Shown here piece after piece: positions 25,944 to 39,265 of a stretch of 64,000 bases of DNA. The notes beneath the pieces are model-generated. The model was not told the DNA's origin, made no database searches, and was given only the letters and a program-made list of their open reading frames with translations. Source of the DNA: Conus ventricosus (Eukaryota; Mollusca; Gastropoda; Neogastropoda; Conidae). Location: contig CM031615.1 of NCBI GenBank assembly GCA_018398815.1, positions 53,911,756-53,975,755 of the forward strand. The letters run 5' to 3'. Within the stretch, counting starts at the first letter, position 1; each line of letters starts with the position of its first letter. The position numbers were made by a program, and so were the translations under genes.

Positions 25944-28900
25944 TGAAAGTGTGGAGAGGACAGGGGCAGAGAGTAAGGAAAAGAGCGCAAAGAAAAGTGC
26001 ATAAAAGTGTCAACATTGGACTGTTCACGTCTAGCTTACGGGAGCCATTGAATTGTGTCCCGTGAACAAAACTAATTGTTAATGCCTGTTTGGCGTCTGC
26101 TGGGTGAGGCTGAGGTGAAGAAATTGTTTGGTCTTGTTGGCCTTCCTTGGTGTCTGTCAGAGACACCACCTGCACATCAGTAATATTCTCACCACCATGG
26201 GACGAGTTGACAGTGTAGTGACATCCCAAACCTTTCAGAAAGTGGTGAAAAAAAATTTAGAATTATGAAAGGGTGACATTAGACTTATTTTTTAGGGTAG
26301 GGGTCACAAAGGAATGTCAGATTCAGTCTGTTCCTTTTAAACATGGGATCACAAAGTATTGCCTGATTCAGTCTGTTCCATTGTGTCAATCTCTCGCTCA
26401 TTCATCGTTCACAAACAACCAGCCAAACAAAACAAAAGAGAGTTCCCCTTTGAAGAAACAACTATACTTGTTATACTATTTACATACAAATTGTTTCTGC
26501 TCTGTCACCAAAATGAATTAAGCGTAATTTTCAAAATTACATTAACGGGTCCTCGTGGCCTAGAAAAAAACAAACCAAAAAAAAACGATCCTTTTTCTTT
26601 CAAGTTTGCTCCCACAGTGCCACATACAAAAAGTAGTCATTTCCAGAAACAAAGTATTGTGGTCCTCACAGACCTATAGCAATTCTTCAACAATTTCTGG
26701 TCTCTGCAGCCTCTCGTTGATTTACGAAACAAACCACAAACCATGCTTGTGCCCATCTCAACAAAAAGACTGTAGCCCAATTCTAACTTGGGAGAAAAAG
26801 TTCCTGAAAGAAGAAGAAAAATATGTTAATCATATCATTCTTTATCTAAAGAACAATTATCTTCCCTTTTTTCTCACCTTTCATCTTCATTTGGCTTACC
26901 TGGTGGTTTTTCTCTTTACTGTGGCCAGCCATGGCCTTCAGTTTACAAATTACACTAGGCACCTCTTGTCTTTGACAAAAAGTATGAGGCATGTGTTCCT
27001 CTGAGCCTCACTGTAACTACAGGGCTATCAACCAGTCTCCCTCTTCTTCTTCAGCTACACATCTTACTGGTAACAAATCTCCCTGAGCTCTCTGTTCACC
27101 GTTCTGCATGCACACATGCTGCCCGGTATTCCTGAACAGGTGAGGGCAGGCACAAGACCCTAAAATCCTTCCTTTTTTTCATAGGCTGCGCAGAAAATCC
27201 ATATATTCTGTTGACTTGCTCCCATAACAAATAAACATATGAAACCAACGGAAACTTGGGCACAATTGCTGACACATTTAAACGTGGGATCACAAGGGAA
27301 TGCTTAGTTCAATCTGTATCATTTAGAAGTCAGATCACAAAGGAATGCCCAGTTCGGTCTGTATCATTTAGAAGTCGGGTCACAAAGGAATGCCCAGTTC
27401 AGTCTGTATCATTTAGAAGTCAGATCACAAAGGAATGCCCAGTTCGGTCTGTATCATTTAGAAGTCAGATCACAAAGGAATTCCCAGTTCGGTCGGTTCC
27501 ATTTCAGAGTGGAATTAGAAAAAAAAGCACAGTTCCATCTGTTTTGTTTAAGATTGAGATCACAAAGAGATACCTAGTTCAGTCTGCCCATTTTAGAGTG
27601 GGATCGCTAAGCAAACTACAGTTCAGTTTGCACCAGTGAGGTAACAAAGGAACGCCCTCTTCAGCCTTTGGGATTTAAGAGTGGGATCACAGAGTAATAT
27701 TCAGTTCAGTCTTTTGATTTTCAGGGAGTGGGTCACAAAGGAAAGTCAAAATTCGCTATGACCCATTTCAGGTCCAGTCCTCCCTGGAGGAGAAAACACG
27801 GGCGCTGGAAAGTCTGCAGAAGAACCTGGGAGAGTCGAGGTCGGAGTCCCACCAGCTGATGACGCAGAAAGAGCAGCAGCTGACACAGCTCACTCTGGAG
27901 CTGGAGAAGGTGAGTGTCCAACACAGCACCAACACAGACCCTCAGGTGGCTCAGAGTCTTCTGTTCACACTCAGTGTCCAACACAGTATGGCACAGACCC
28001 TCAGGTGGCTCAGAGTCTTCTGTTCACCCCCCAGTGTCCAACACAGTACAACACAGACCCGCAGGTGGCTCAGAGTCTTCTGTTCACACTCAGTGTTCAA
28101 CACAGTACAACACAGACCCGCAGGTGGCTCAGAGTCTTCTGTTCACACTCGGTGTCCAACACAGTATGACACAGACCCTCAGGTGGCTCAGAGTCTTCTG
28201 TTCACACTCAGTGTCCAACACAGTACAACACAGACCCTCAGGTGGCTCAGTGTCTTCTGTTCACACTCAGTGTCCAACACAGTACAACACAGACCTCAGG
28301 TGGCTCAGAGTCTTCTGTTCACACTCCAGTGTCCAACACAGTACAACACAGACCCTCAGGTGGCTCAGTGTCTTCTGTTCACGCTCAGTGTCCAACACAG
28401 TACAACACAGACCCTCAGGTGGTTCAGTGTCTTCTGTTCACACTCAGTGTCCAACACAGTACAACACAGATCCTCAGGTGGTTCAGTGTCTTCTGTTCAC
28501 ACTCAGTGTCCAACACAGTACAACACAGACCCTCAGATGGTTCAGTGTCTTCTGTTCACGCTCAGTGTCCAACACAGTACAACACAGACCCTCAGGTGGT
28601 TCAGTGTCTTCTGTTCACACTCAGTGTCCAACACAGTACAACACAGACCCTCAGGTGGCTCAGTGTCTTCTGTTCACACTCAGTGTCCAACACAGTACAA
28701 CAAGACCCTCAGGTGGTTCAGTGTCTTCTGTTCACACTCAGTGTCCAACACAGTACAACACAGACCCTCAGGTGGTTCAGTGTCTTCTGTTCACACTCAG
28801 TGTCCAACACAGTACAACACAGACCCTCAGGTGGTTCAGTGTCTTCTGTTAACACTCAGTGTCCAACACAGCACCAACACAGACCCTCAGGTGTCTCAGA

Positions 28901-31900
28901 GTCTTCTGTTCACACTCAGTGTCCAACACAATATGACACAGACCCTCAGGTGGCTCAGTGTCTTCTGTTCACGCTCAGTGTCCTAAATAGCACAACATAG
29001 ATCCTCAGGTTTGCCAGTTCTGTTCACAGCACAGACATTGCCTTGGTGTCCTTTTTTATCAGGTAATGGTGTTTGAAAACAGATGATAGTGACTCGATTT
29101 TTGCTCTGTGTTATACTTTTTTTGTGTTGATTATATGTGACCTTCCACCACAAAACCAGTCTTAACTCGATTTTTGAAAGTTCTGAGATATACATATATT
29201 TAAAATCTACAGATTTTTCTGATTAATTTGATATAAGAATGAACGCTATTGGGCAAAAAATAAGAAAGTTATGGTCATTTGATGTGGGTTACTGTGCCAA
29301 TGGCCATTTTGAGAAAACGGCTTCTAAAGTTTTTGCTATCATCTCCAGCATATTTTCCTTAGCAACGGCATCTTACTTTTTACCATGCTTATTTTTAGAT
29401 GACACACAGAGAAACCGGGAGAGCGTCACACACGTTTTCGAACGGTATATAACACTGCAAGGGTTGCGTTAAGTTTTAGGCGAGTGAAAATGGGTCATTT
29501 TGCGTTAGAAGAAGTTCATTTTGATTCGAGGTTAAACTTTTAAATCTCAGCCGCCGTGGCGAAGTGGTTAGCGTCGCGGACTCCCGGCTGGGAGGTCGTG
29601 GGTTCGAATCCATCAGAAGTCATGTGGGTTTTTCTGCCCCGACCGGCTCCTACCCAGAGTTAAGTTTGCTGCGGACTCAGTTGGGAAGACTGGGACCACA
29701 CAGTCGAGTTTCATCCACTTAATGGATGCGTTTCTGAGAGTGTTGCTCAAATTTCCTGACCAACACTGCAGGTGCTTGTATCTCTCGGGCCTGGTTGACG
29801 TCGGGATATATTATGAAAGGAAGCATAGAGTACAGCCCTGTCATGTAGTCTCAGACCGAAATGGAAATCCGTAGCATTATCTTAATCATCCTCATTCTCA
29901 TTGATCAGCATTAAAAAAATGTCTCAAATTCTGTGGCCCTTCATGCCCTGCTCTCATGGTGACCTCAATTTCGATGTCCTCTCCAGTCTGTGGCTTTGGT
30001 TTGGTTCCATCGGGGTCACCGGTATCGGCGAGTCCATGGGGTCTGTCGGTGGACGGACGTGGTGGCGCCCTCCGGAGGGAGAGCTCACTCAACGCCGGCT
30101 CCGCGACTAAGCAATTATTGTCGTCAGTAGGGGGCTTAGTGGGTGGTGTCCTGCGTATGTTAGATCAGAACAGGCGCCACTGAACACCACCGAAGTGACT
30201 CGGCAGCAGTGCAGTGTCTCCTCCGGTGGGTTGCCTCTTAACGACTTGACATTGACTGCTCCCTGTGGATTGCTGGTGCCGGGGCTGCGGCGGGGCCGAC
30301 CGGGCTGTGGCTGTGGACGGGGTGTCGGAATGAGCGGCGTGGGTACACTGCCTCTGAGGTGGCGCAGAGGTTGGGACAGCAAAAAAAAACAAACAAACAA
30401 ACAAACTTTTAAATCTCAATTTTAACTAATGTATTGGTTGTTTTGGAGCAAATGGATAGTGCCACGTGAAAGTTTAGGGTGTAAGGAACACATTTCTGCA
30501 AAAAGTCAAAATGCCCCAGGTAGACCCTCACCAGCTATTTTCAGCTGTAGCCGTGAAGTAGGCCGCGTGAGTTAAGACTGGTTTCATGGTGGTGGGTCAC
30601 ATATAGGTTTTATAATCAGAATTATTACACTGCATTGTTTGATAGAGTTGAACATGGTCTACTTATCCAAAAATAGACAAAAAAATGTGCCAGTTCTTAG
30701 TCTTTCTTGTCAAATGCTTCATTCACTTTATTTTCATAAACATCATCAATGAATAGTTCTTTCACCACTGCTGCTGCAATTATTATCAGCTTCTCCGTTT
30801 TCATATTAGCCTTGTAAAGTAAGTTATAAAACAGAAGCTCATTATATAGTCTGATGTCATGCTATGTGTTTTGAGTTGAGCGCTTTGCTTCAGTTCTTGA
30901 GGACACATGGGTTGGTTGCTTTCTCTTCAAATCAGCTAATAAATCAATAGTTACTGATGCATTGGAAGGACTGAATGTGTATTCTGAAACTGCTGAATAA
31001 GAATCTTGAGGAAAAATTGGATGGAATACTTTTAGAATCACCACTGTTATGGTATTGCAATGCATCCTGTCTGACCACTCACCTGCTGCTAGTGTTATCA
31101 TCGTACCTTGCTATATGATGACTCGCAGGAATGCTTGCAGCATGCTGTGGAAACGCTGGCATTGCTGCCACCTCTTCCAGTTTTCTTTTCTTTTATAATG
31201 CATTTCCTGTTTCAACTGGATGTTCAAAAATGGGGAGTTTGTATTATACTCCCTGTTTGGCTAGTATACTTACCATGTCAGACCATAGCATTCCACGGCA
31301 GTTAGTTAGTTCTGCAGGCCGAGATTTTTTGTGGCTAATGCAGTAATAAGACCATCACGTGACGTCCACACTACTTCCGCCAGCGAAGAAACCGGTGTAA
31401 ACTTCCTGTTCCTCATTCAACGAGGCCTCAAAACTGACATTTGGAAGTCATGTATTGGACATTGTGAAGTCCAACGCTAGAAGATAGATTAATGCTCTGC
31501 ACACACAGGAACTGACACATATTGAACAATGTTTTGCTTGTGAAAAATTTGTTGATCAGTTTAAGCAGTTAGGAGTGAAAATATTTGTAGATGGCCAGAC
31601 TTCCTGTTGCACAGCCTGGCTTCCATTGTTTGTCATCAGGATGCTGGATCAGTGTTACATTCCTTGTCACCATGTCTTTTTTTTTCAAACCTCTTTGTTT
31701 TTGGTTTTCACTCCATGGAAAGAATAGAGGTTAACATCTTATGAACTTGAGACTTTTGAGGATATGTGCATGAATCAGATTCTGAATGTCAAACGTGTCG
31801 TAGCTCAGAGCTGTCCTAGGACCAAGAGTCCAGAGGTGTTGTGGGAGGCAGAGCTTTGGACTAGTGGCAATGTCTTCATTACACTGTATCCAACATGGCT

Positions 31901-34801
31901 CAATAATACTTCCTGTATTTCCATGTGCAGCCTTACACTGTATCCAACATGGTTCCATGATACTTCCTGTATCTCCATGTGCAGGGAGCTGGGTGCTAAT
32001 GATGAGGTTTGTTTGGCAGGTTAAAACTGTGTCGGAAACCAAGGACAGCCAGGTGGCAGATCTTCAGCAGCAACTGGCCATCGCCACAAACAGTTTGAGG
32101 AAGAGGTAAACCATCTGTTTGATGAAGTGAGGAAGAGGTAAACCACCTGTTTGATGAAGTGAGGAAGAGGTAAACCACCTGTTGGATGATGTGAGGAAAA
32201 GGTAAACCACCTGTTGGATGATGTGAGGAAGAGGTAATCACCTGTTGGATGATCTGAAGAAGAGGTAAACCACCTGTTTGATGAAGTGAGGAAGAGGTAA
32301 ACCACCTGTTTGATGAAGTAAGGAAGGGGTAAACCACCTGTTGGATGATGTGAGGAAGAGGTAAACCACTTGTTGGATGATGTGAAGAAGAGGTAAACCA
32401 CATGTTGGATGATCTGAAGAAGAGGTAAACGACTTGTTGGATGATCTGAAGAAGAGGTAAACGACTTGTTGGGTGATGTGAGGAAGAGGTAAACCACTTG
32501 TTGGATAGTGTGAGGAAGAGGTAAACCACTTGTTGGATGATCTGAAGAAGAGGTAAACCACTTGTTGGATGATCTGAAGAACAGGTTAAACCACTTGTTG
32601 GATGATCTGAAGAAGAGGTAAACCACTTGTTGGATGATCTGAAGAAGAGGTAAACCACTTGTTGGATGATCTGAAGAAGAGGTAAACGACTTGTTGGGTG
32701 ATGTGAGGAAGAGGTAAACCACTTGTTGGATAGTGTGAGGAAGAGGTAAACCACTTGTTGGATGATCTGAAGAAGAGGTAAACGACTTGTTGGGTGATGT
32801 GAGGAAGAGGTAAACCACTTGTTGGATAGTGTGAGGAACAGGTAAACCACTTGTTGTATAGTGTGAGGAACAGGTAAACCACCTGTTGGGTAATGTGAGG
32901 AAGAGGTAAATCACTTGTTTGATAATGTGAGAAAGAGGTAAACCAGTTGTTGGATAATGAGAGGAAGAGGTTAACATGTTGGTTTAAATATTGCAATGTG
33001 GCAAACAGATAGTGAAAAGTTAACCACATGAGTTGGTAGTGGTTGTCCATTCTACTCAGGCTGTTACTGATATGACCTTTGTAATGTATTTTTTGTTGCT
33101 TTTGAAATGCTTTTTAATGAATTAATTACGCTTGAAATATTACTGTGGAAAACCTTAAGAGGAAAGGCTTGCTTCTCATCAAGGCCAAGTTTTATGGAAT
33201 ATTGTATGCACTGTATCTATACATGATGATAATTTTATGGATGACTAGAGTAACCTCATGTCTACGTGGTGACATTCTTCGGAGGGCTGTGTGTGGTCAG
33301 CTGGGCTATAATGACCTTGGCACTAACACTTAACGCTTGTGACAGCGACGACCTGTAATGACCTTGACACATGTGACCTTGACACTGACACATAGTCTGT
33401 GTGCTGCAGAGTCAGGCCAGCGATGACCTCAGGGTACAGCTGCGGGAAAAGGACGCCCTGCTGGACAGCGAGACCAGGAAAAGTGCACAGAGGTGATGAT
33501 GACCATTGTTGATTCCTTCCTGTCTGTAAATGACCATTGGTCGATTCCTTCTTGTCTGTAAATGACCATTGGTCGATTCCTTCTTGTCTGTCTCCTGTAT
33601 GATGACCATTGGTCAGTTTCCTATGGTCTGTCATCTGTGGTGATGACCATTGGTCGATTCCTTCTGGTCTGTCATCTTGATGTCATAGGGATGGTGCTAG
33701 GTGTTCATCGGAGCATATATAATGATAATGGATTTGGTGATAGGAATTCATTAATTAAAGGTATTTCAAAGTACTGATGTTGAGGATAGAAATGTATAAA
33801 AGTTCATGCCATGATAATCAGGATGATGATGGGAATTTGTAACAGTCTTTGAAGTATGTTGCAAGACTACTTGATTCCTTTAGAGATTAAATGGGAAGCT
33901 TTGAGCATTAAGAGTCACTGTTTTAGGAATCTTGTGTTAAAATGTATGTCATGATACTGAGGGTGGTGATAGAAATTCTTCAGTTATATCAAGTGTGAAA
34001 TTTTCTGGTGCAATTATTCTTTTTCAGTTCCTCGTGTCTCTTCTGAATTGATAAACTTGTGCCTTTTCTTTTATCATTGATCTGCTGAACTGCAAAGAAG
34101 ATCAGGGGAGGAGAGAGAGAAGACCATGGCTATGTCTAAATTTACCTGGTAAAAAAAAGATAATGTAATGATAGAAAGAAGCTCAACGAATAATTCAGAA
34201 AACTGCTTTCCTTCAGTAGAATATCTTCCCTTACAGAGTCAAATATGCACATGGCCAAGAACAGAAATGAGTTCAGGGACCTGGTTAGCCTGGTGAAAAA
34301 GGTAGTGCCCTCTTGATCCTAGAGTGCAGGGTTCACACCTTGCTTGACCTATAGGTGAGAGGAAGTTTTCTGAGTAAGGTCAGCTTTGTGACTTGACTTT
34401 TAGATCAAAGGAAGTTTTCTGAGTAAGGTGAGCTTTGTGACTTGACTTTTAGATCAGAGGAAGTTTTCTGAGTAAGGTCAGCTTTGCGACTTGACTTATA
34501 GATCAGAGGAAATTTTCTGAGTAAGGTCAGCTTTGTGACTTGACATAGGTGAGAGGAAGTTTTCTGAGTAAGGTCAGCTTTGTGACTTGACTTATAGGTC
34601 AGAGGAAGTTTTCTGAGGACGGTCAGCTTTGTGCAGGATATAACCCTGTCTGGTGTCTTTTATACAGGAGTCCATTATATGAGTGCTTAAGTTGCTTAAG
34701 CATTTAAAACCTTTTCCAACAGTCACAGTAAAGACGACCACTGTGTCCTTCAGGGATAGCTATCTCTCATACATACACAAATGCGCGTACTCACACACTC
34801 G

Positions 34802-34853
<52 letters not shown>

Positions 34854-37800
34854 CACCGACATACACATACACACATACACACTTACTAGTATTCACGTTA
34901 CATCATCCACAGAGACAGAATATAGTTGCCATGACAGTGGGATTATGAATTGTCACCTAGCTGGAAATGTCACGAAGGGTGAAATCTTGGGGCTGCAGCC
35001 AACAAACATGGAAGAAGAGAGGGTGAATGCAGCGTGTCCGACTGTTGTCAGCGTGACTGGTTGATTTGAATAGACGGATACTGTCAGGTCATGAAGGGAG
35101 GGATGGTGACCTGACCTGATTGGTTTGCCTCTGCATTCAAAGGGCTATAACTTACTGCTATATCCAGCAGCCTTGTCAATAATATCAACAGTCGCAGGGT
35201 CAGTCAGAAAGTTTTGATTTTGTTGCTTTCATTTGAAAGTAACATATCAATTTTTGTGGAAGAAAAGACTAAAAATATTGTGGAAAAATATTCTCAGTCA
35301 GTACATTGTGTATACATATTGTGCGAGGATGGTTTAGGTGATGAGAGGAAGCAAGAGTGTTGTGTGGTGTGTTGACAGTAAAGAGAAACTGAGTGATGTA
35401 GAGAAGTGACAGTATTGTGTGGTGTGTTGACAGTGAAGAGAAGCTCAATGATGTAGAGAAGAACCTGAATTCAGCACAGGAAGAACTAACTCGACTGGAA
35501 ACAGAGAGAACCCAGCTGATTGCCAAGGTAAGCTGACAGGGTCACACACTGCCAAGGTAGGCTGACAGGGGTCACACACTGCCAAGGTAAGCTGACAGGG
35601 GTCACACACTGCCAAGGTAAGCTGACAGGGGTCACACACTGCCAAGGTAAGCTGACAGGGGTCACACACTGCCAAGGTAAGCTGACAGGGGTCACACACT
35701 GCCAAGGTAAGCTGACAGGGGTCACATGCTGCCAAGGTAAGCTGACAGGGGTCACACACTGCCAAGGTAAGCTGACAGGGGTCACACACTGCCAAGGTAG
35801 GCTGACAGGGGTCACACACTGCTAAGGTAAGCTGACAGGGGTCACACACTGCCAAGGTAAGCTGACAGGGGTCTCACATTGCCAAGGTAGGCTGACAGGG
35901 GTCACATGCTGCCAAGGTAAGCTGACAGGGGTCACACACTGCCAAGGTAAGCTGACAGGGGTCACACACTGCCAAGGTAAGCTGACAGGGGTCACACACT
36001 GCCAAGGTAAGCTGAAAGGGGTCACACACTGCCAAGGTAAGCTGACAGGGGTCTCACATTGCCAAGGTAAGCTGACAGGGGTCACATGCTGCCAAGGTAA
36101 GCTGACAGGGGTCACATGCTGCCAAGGTAAGCTGACAGGGGTCACACGCTGCCAAGGTAAGCTGACAGGGGTCTCACATTGCCAAGGTAAGCTGACAGGG
36201 GTCACATGCTGCCAAGGTAAGCTGACAGGGGTCACACACTGCCAAGGTAAGCTGACAGGGGTCACACACTGCCAAGGTAAGCTGAAAGGGGTCACACACT
36301 GCCAAGGTAAGCTGACAGGGGTCACACACTGCCAAGGTAAGCTGACAGGGGTCACACACTGCCAAGGTAAGCTGACAGGCTTCTGACAGGCTTCTCTCCA
36401 CACTTGGTCAAAAGCCATCATCATGTTGACAGAGACAGGTATGGTTTTCGTCTTCTCTTGGCAGCACTATCTGGTCTTCTGTTCTTGTGGAAGCCTGACG
36501 GTGTGGGGTGAATGTGGCCATTCTTCTCCTGGTGAATGTGGAGGTGCTTATTCACCTTTTGCTGCATGGTCTTACCAAGACAGGTGAGAAGGCTGATGGG
36601 CCAATACTAGTCTTTTTGGACCTGTCCTTGTTCAAGACAGGTGTTGTGATCGCTTCCTGCCAGCAGCCAAGGAATTCATAGTGTCAGTACTGATTGAATT
36701 TGTCCAGTAACTTCTGCTTGGTCTTCTTCCCGAGATGTTTGATCATGTCGTTAGTTAAACATGGAGGCTCTGGAGATTATCGCTCCAGTACATCATGTGC
36801 TGTGTCTTCAATACAATTTGTAGTGCAGTCCACGTTCTGGGGGATGTCACTTCCAGAGTTGATGCTGCTTTCTTCACAGAGCTTGTCCCTCAGCTCTCCG
36901 AATTTGATTTCTCTCGTTTGTGGTGTTTTGCACATGCTGAAATGTATTTGACTCCATTGGGTGGGTTGTGAAGCCTGGGCATGTGGCTACTGTGATGATG
37001 TGTTAGCAGCCATAGTTAAAGCAGATTCTTGCCTTGCTTCCATGTGTGTAAAGCAGATTCTTACATTGCTTCCATGTGTGTAAAGCAGAGTCTCGCACTG
37101 CTTCCATGTGTGTTTCAGATTGAGGCAGGGGATGGTGTCAGTGCCGCCATGGATCAGCTGCAGCAAGATAACGTGAGTTTTGCCCTTGATCCTTTGTGGC
37201 TGTGGGTCTCTTAGAACTTGTAGAGAATGTGAGTTTTGCCCATTGATTCTTTGTGGCTGTGGTCTCTTAGCACTTGTAGATAACGTGAGTTTTGCCCATT
37301 GATTTTTTGTGGCTGTGGGTCTGTTAGCACCCATAGATAGATGTGCCCCAGCTCTCCGCTTAACATAATTACACAACATATAACATAATTAACGGCACAA
37401 ATTATTCGATACAAATTTGAATTATTATGTACATCATAAGCCAATTGTTTAAACAAATGTATGTTGTAGACAGTGACTGAATGTGTGAGGAATTTTGATT
37501 GTTTCATATGATTTATCATGTGTTCATATATATGTTCATGATGATCTTGCTGAAGGGATTAAAAAGATTTATTAAAAAAAAAAAAATAATAATTACACAA
37601 CATGACAAGTAATAGAATACTTCAAAGAGGTAGACAAAATTCTCAAGCTCAGAATCGGGGGAAAGGAGAAGACCCCCTCCCAAGGCATAATGGGAACGTG
37701 AGTACTGATAGTTACACAACATGGTATTTCCCTGGCACAGAGAGGTTGAGCCAAGTGGGAGGTGAGAAAGGCTTAAAAGAAAGCGTCACAATACTGCGAC

Positions 37801-39223
37801 ATCCTCTCGGATGCTTGTGGAAAAGAAAATGGAATCATAGTACTGGACTCTTTGAACAAAACAAACAAAAAAAAGGTTTAACTCAGCCCCCAGCAGGATG
37901 AGGGGTGGACGAATCAGAATAAGAAACTGAAAGAGGACTAGTCACAACAGACCATGCATTGCAGACCGCAGTGCTAGCATGAGAAAATTCTAAGCTAGGG
38001 GTTCGAATCATCATCATCTTACACAAATAGAGAGCGCGCGGTCTACTTGTCAAAAGTGCCGGAACCTTTCCACTTCTTTGGGCTTTGCCCCCTGGCCCTT
38101 GACTTGGCCTGGAGGCCTAAAGCTGCCCTGGGTCTTCCTGCTTTGTTGTTGTTGTTTTTTCTGGCTTCATCCCTGTGTAAGCAACACCTTCCAGAAAGCT
38201 CAGGTCACCTGAAGTCAGGGGTTTCATTCTGTCTCCATGGTGATAACTGTCCCCAGTTAGACGATGGCTGACGGGGAGTCCTGGCAGTTTCAGCTGATGT
38301 GAGATAGCCTGAGCAAGAGGGAAAACAAAAACGTTCACCTTCACCTGTTCGTTACAGGCCAGTCTTCAGGAGAAAGTGTCGTCCCTGCAGAAGTCCCTTC
38401 AGACGCAGTCCAAGGAGAGTGGGGAGAAGATGGAAGCGCTGCACACTCAGCTTCAGGAGGTCAAGGGAGAGCACCAGGCAGCAGAGGATCGATGCACCAA
38501 GTTACAGGCAGCCCTGGAGGAGAAGTCAGAGAAGCTCAATGTGTCCCAGCAGAAACTTCAGGTCAGTTTGGTTTCCAGGTGTGTGCGTCAAAGAGCGATG
38601 TGAGAAGTGTTTAAAGGTGAATGATAAACAGGAACAGTCATTTTGTTCATATAGTCCGCCAATAATGGCATACAGTTTCAAATCAACGCTGAGGTTTTTT
38701 TATTCATCTAGCCCGCATGTATGTCGAAAAAAAAAAAAAGAAAGAAAACTAGAGATGAAGTTCTTGAGCGGTAATCGCATTTGCAGAATTCAACCTTGGT
38801 GGTGTCTTGTGTTTTGTCTGAAAATGGATATTTCTAACACTGCATGTAAAGTCACATCTGGCTGTGTCTACTTCTTCCACAAGATTCCAGAAGCAGACAC
38901 TACAGCCCCAATGCATATGTTTAAAAAAAAAAGGCAAAAGGGAGAAAATGCACGCCCAAGTAAGCTGTTGAATCAGGTTTGAAAGTACTTTATATTGGAA
39001 GAATAAGTGTTTGACTGTAGTTGCTACAGGATCAGGTATTCCTGTCCCTCTGCCCTCTGCTGCGTGATGGCAGACAAAAACAACCCCTCCCCCACACACA
39101 CACACAAATGATGGAAACCCCATAGCCCCACCCCTAGGTAGTTTGATCTGCCTATAATGTGTTTTCACAGATGGAAGTATTTGGCATTTCCCCCCTCCTC
39201 CTCCTGCCGTCTGTCGTACTCTC

Positions 39224-39265
<42 letters not shown>

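Larger units (their letters stand above)
29132..30605. mobile_element. TIR DNA element (MITE) split by a retroposon
   Basis: Left end tatatgtgaccttccaccac aaaaccagtcttaactc matches the inverse of the right end (gagttaagactggtttcatg gtggtgggtcacatata) over about 40 bases. Without the nested retroposon it is about 605 bp and non-coding. The terminal TA on both sides could be a TA target duplication (Tc1/mariner-like), but TATA symmetry makes this ambiguous. Confidence 0.8.

Noticed and set aside
27914..29000. Plus-strand frames of 252-375 codons in intron 9 as a separate gene
   Set aside because: They are the 60-bp minisatellite read in three frames; only the link to exon 9 is worth testing.
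29555..29622. Functional tRNA gene
   Set aside because: A and B boxes are present but the fold is incomplete and it lies inside a retroposon with its own target duplication.
31996..32977. Long minus-strand reading frames (up to 318 codons) over the intron-10 array
   Set aside because: They follow the repeat period and encode only repeated [15 protein letters not shown] units; no independent coding evidence.
35445..36424. Minus-strand 200- and 136-codon frames of [14 protein letters not shown] repeats
   Set aside because: The 30-bp period is a multiple of three, so an open frame is automatic; the array derives from the exon-12 donor.
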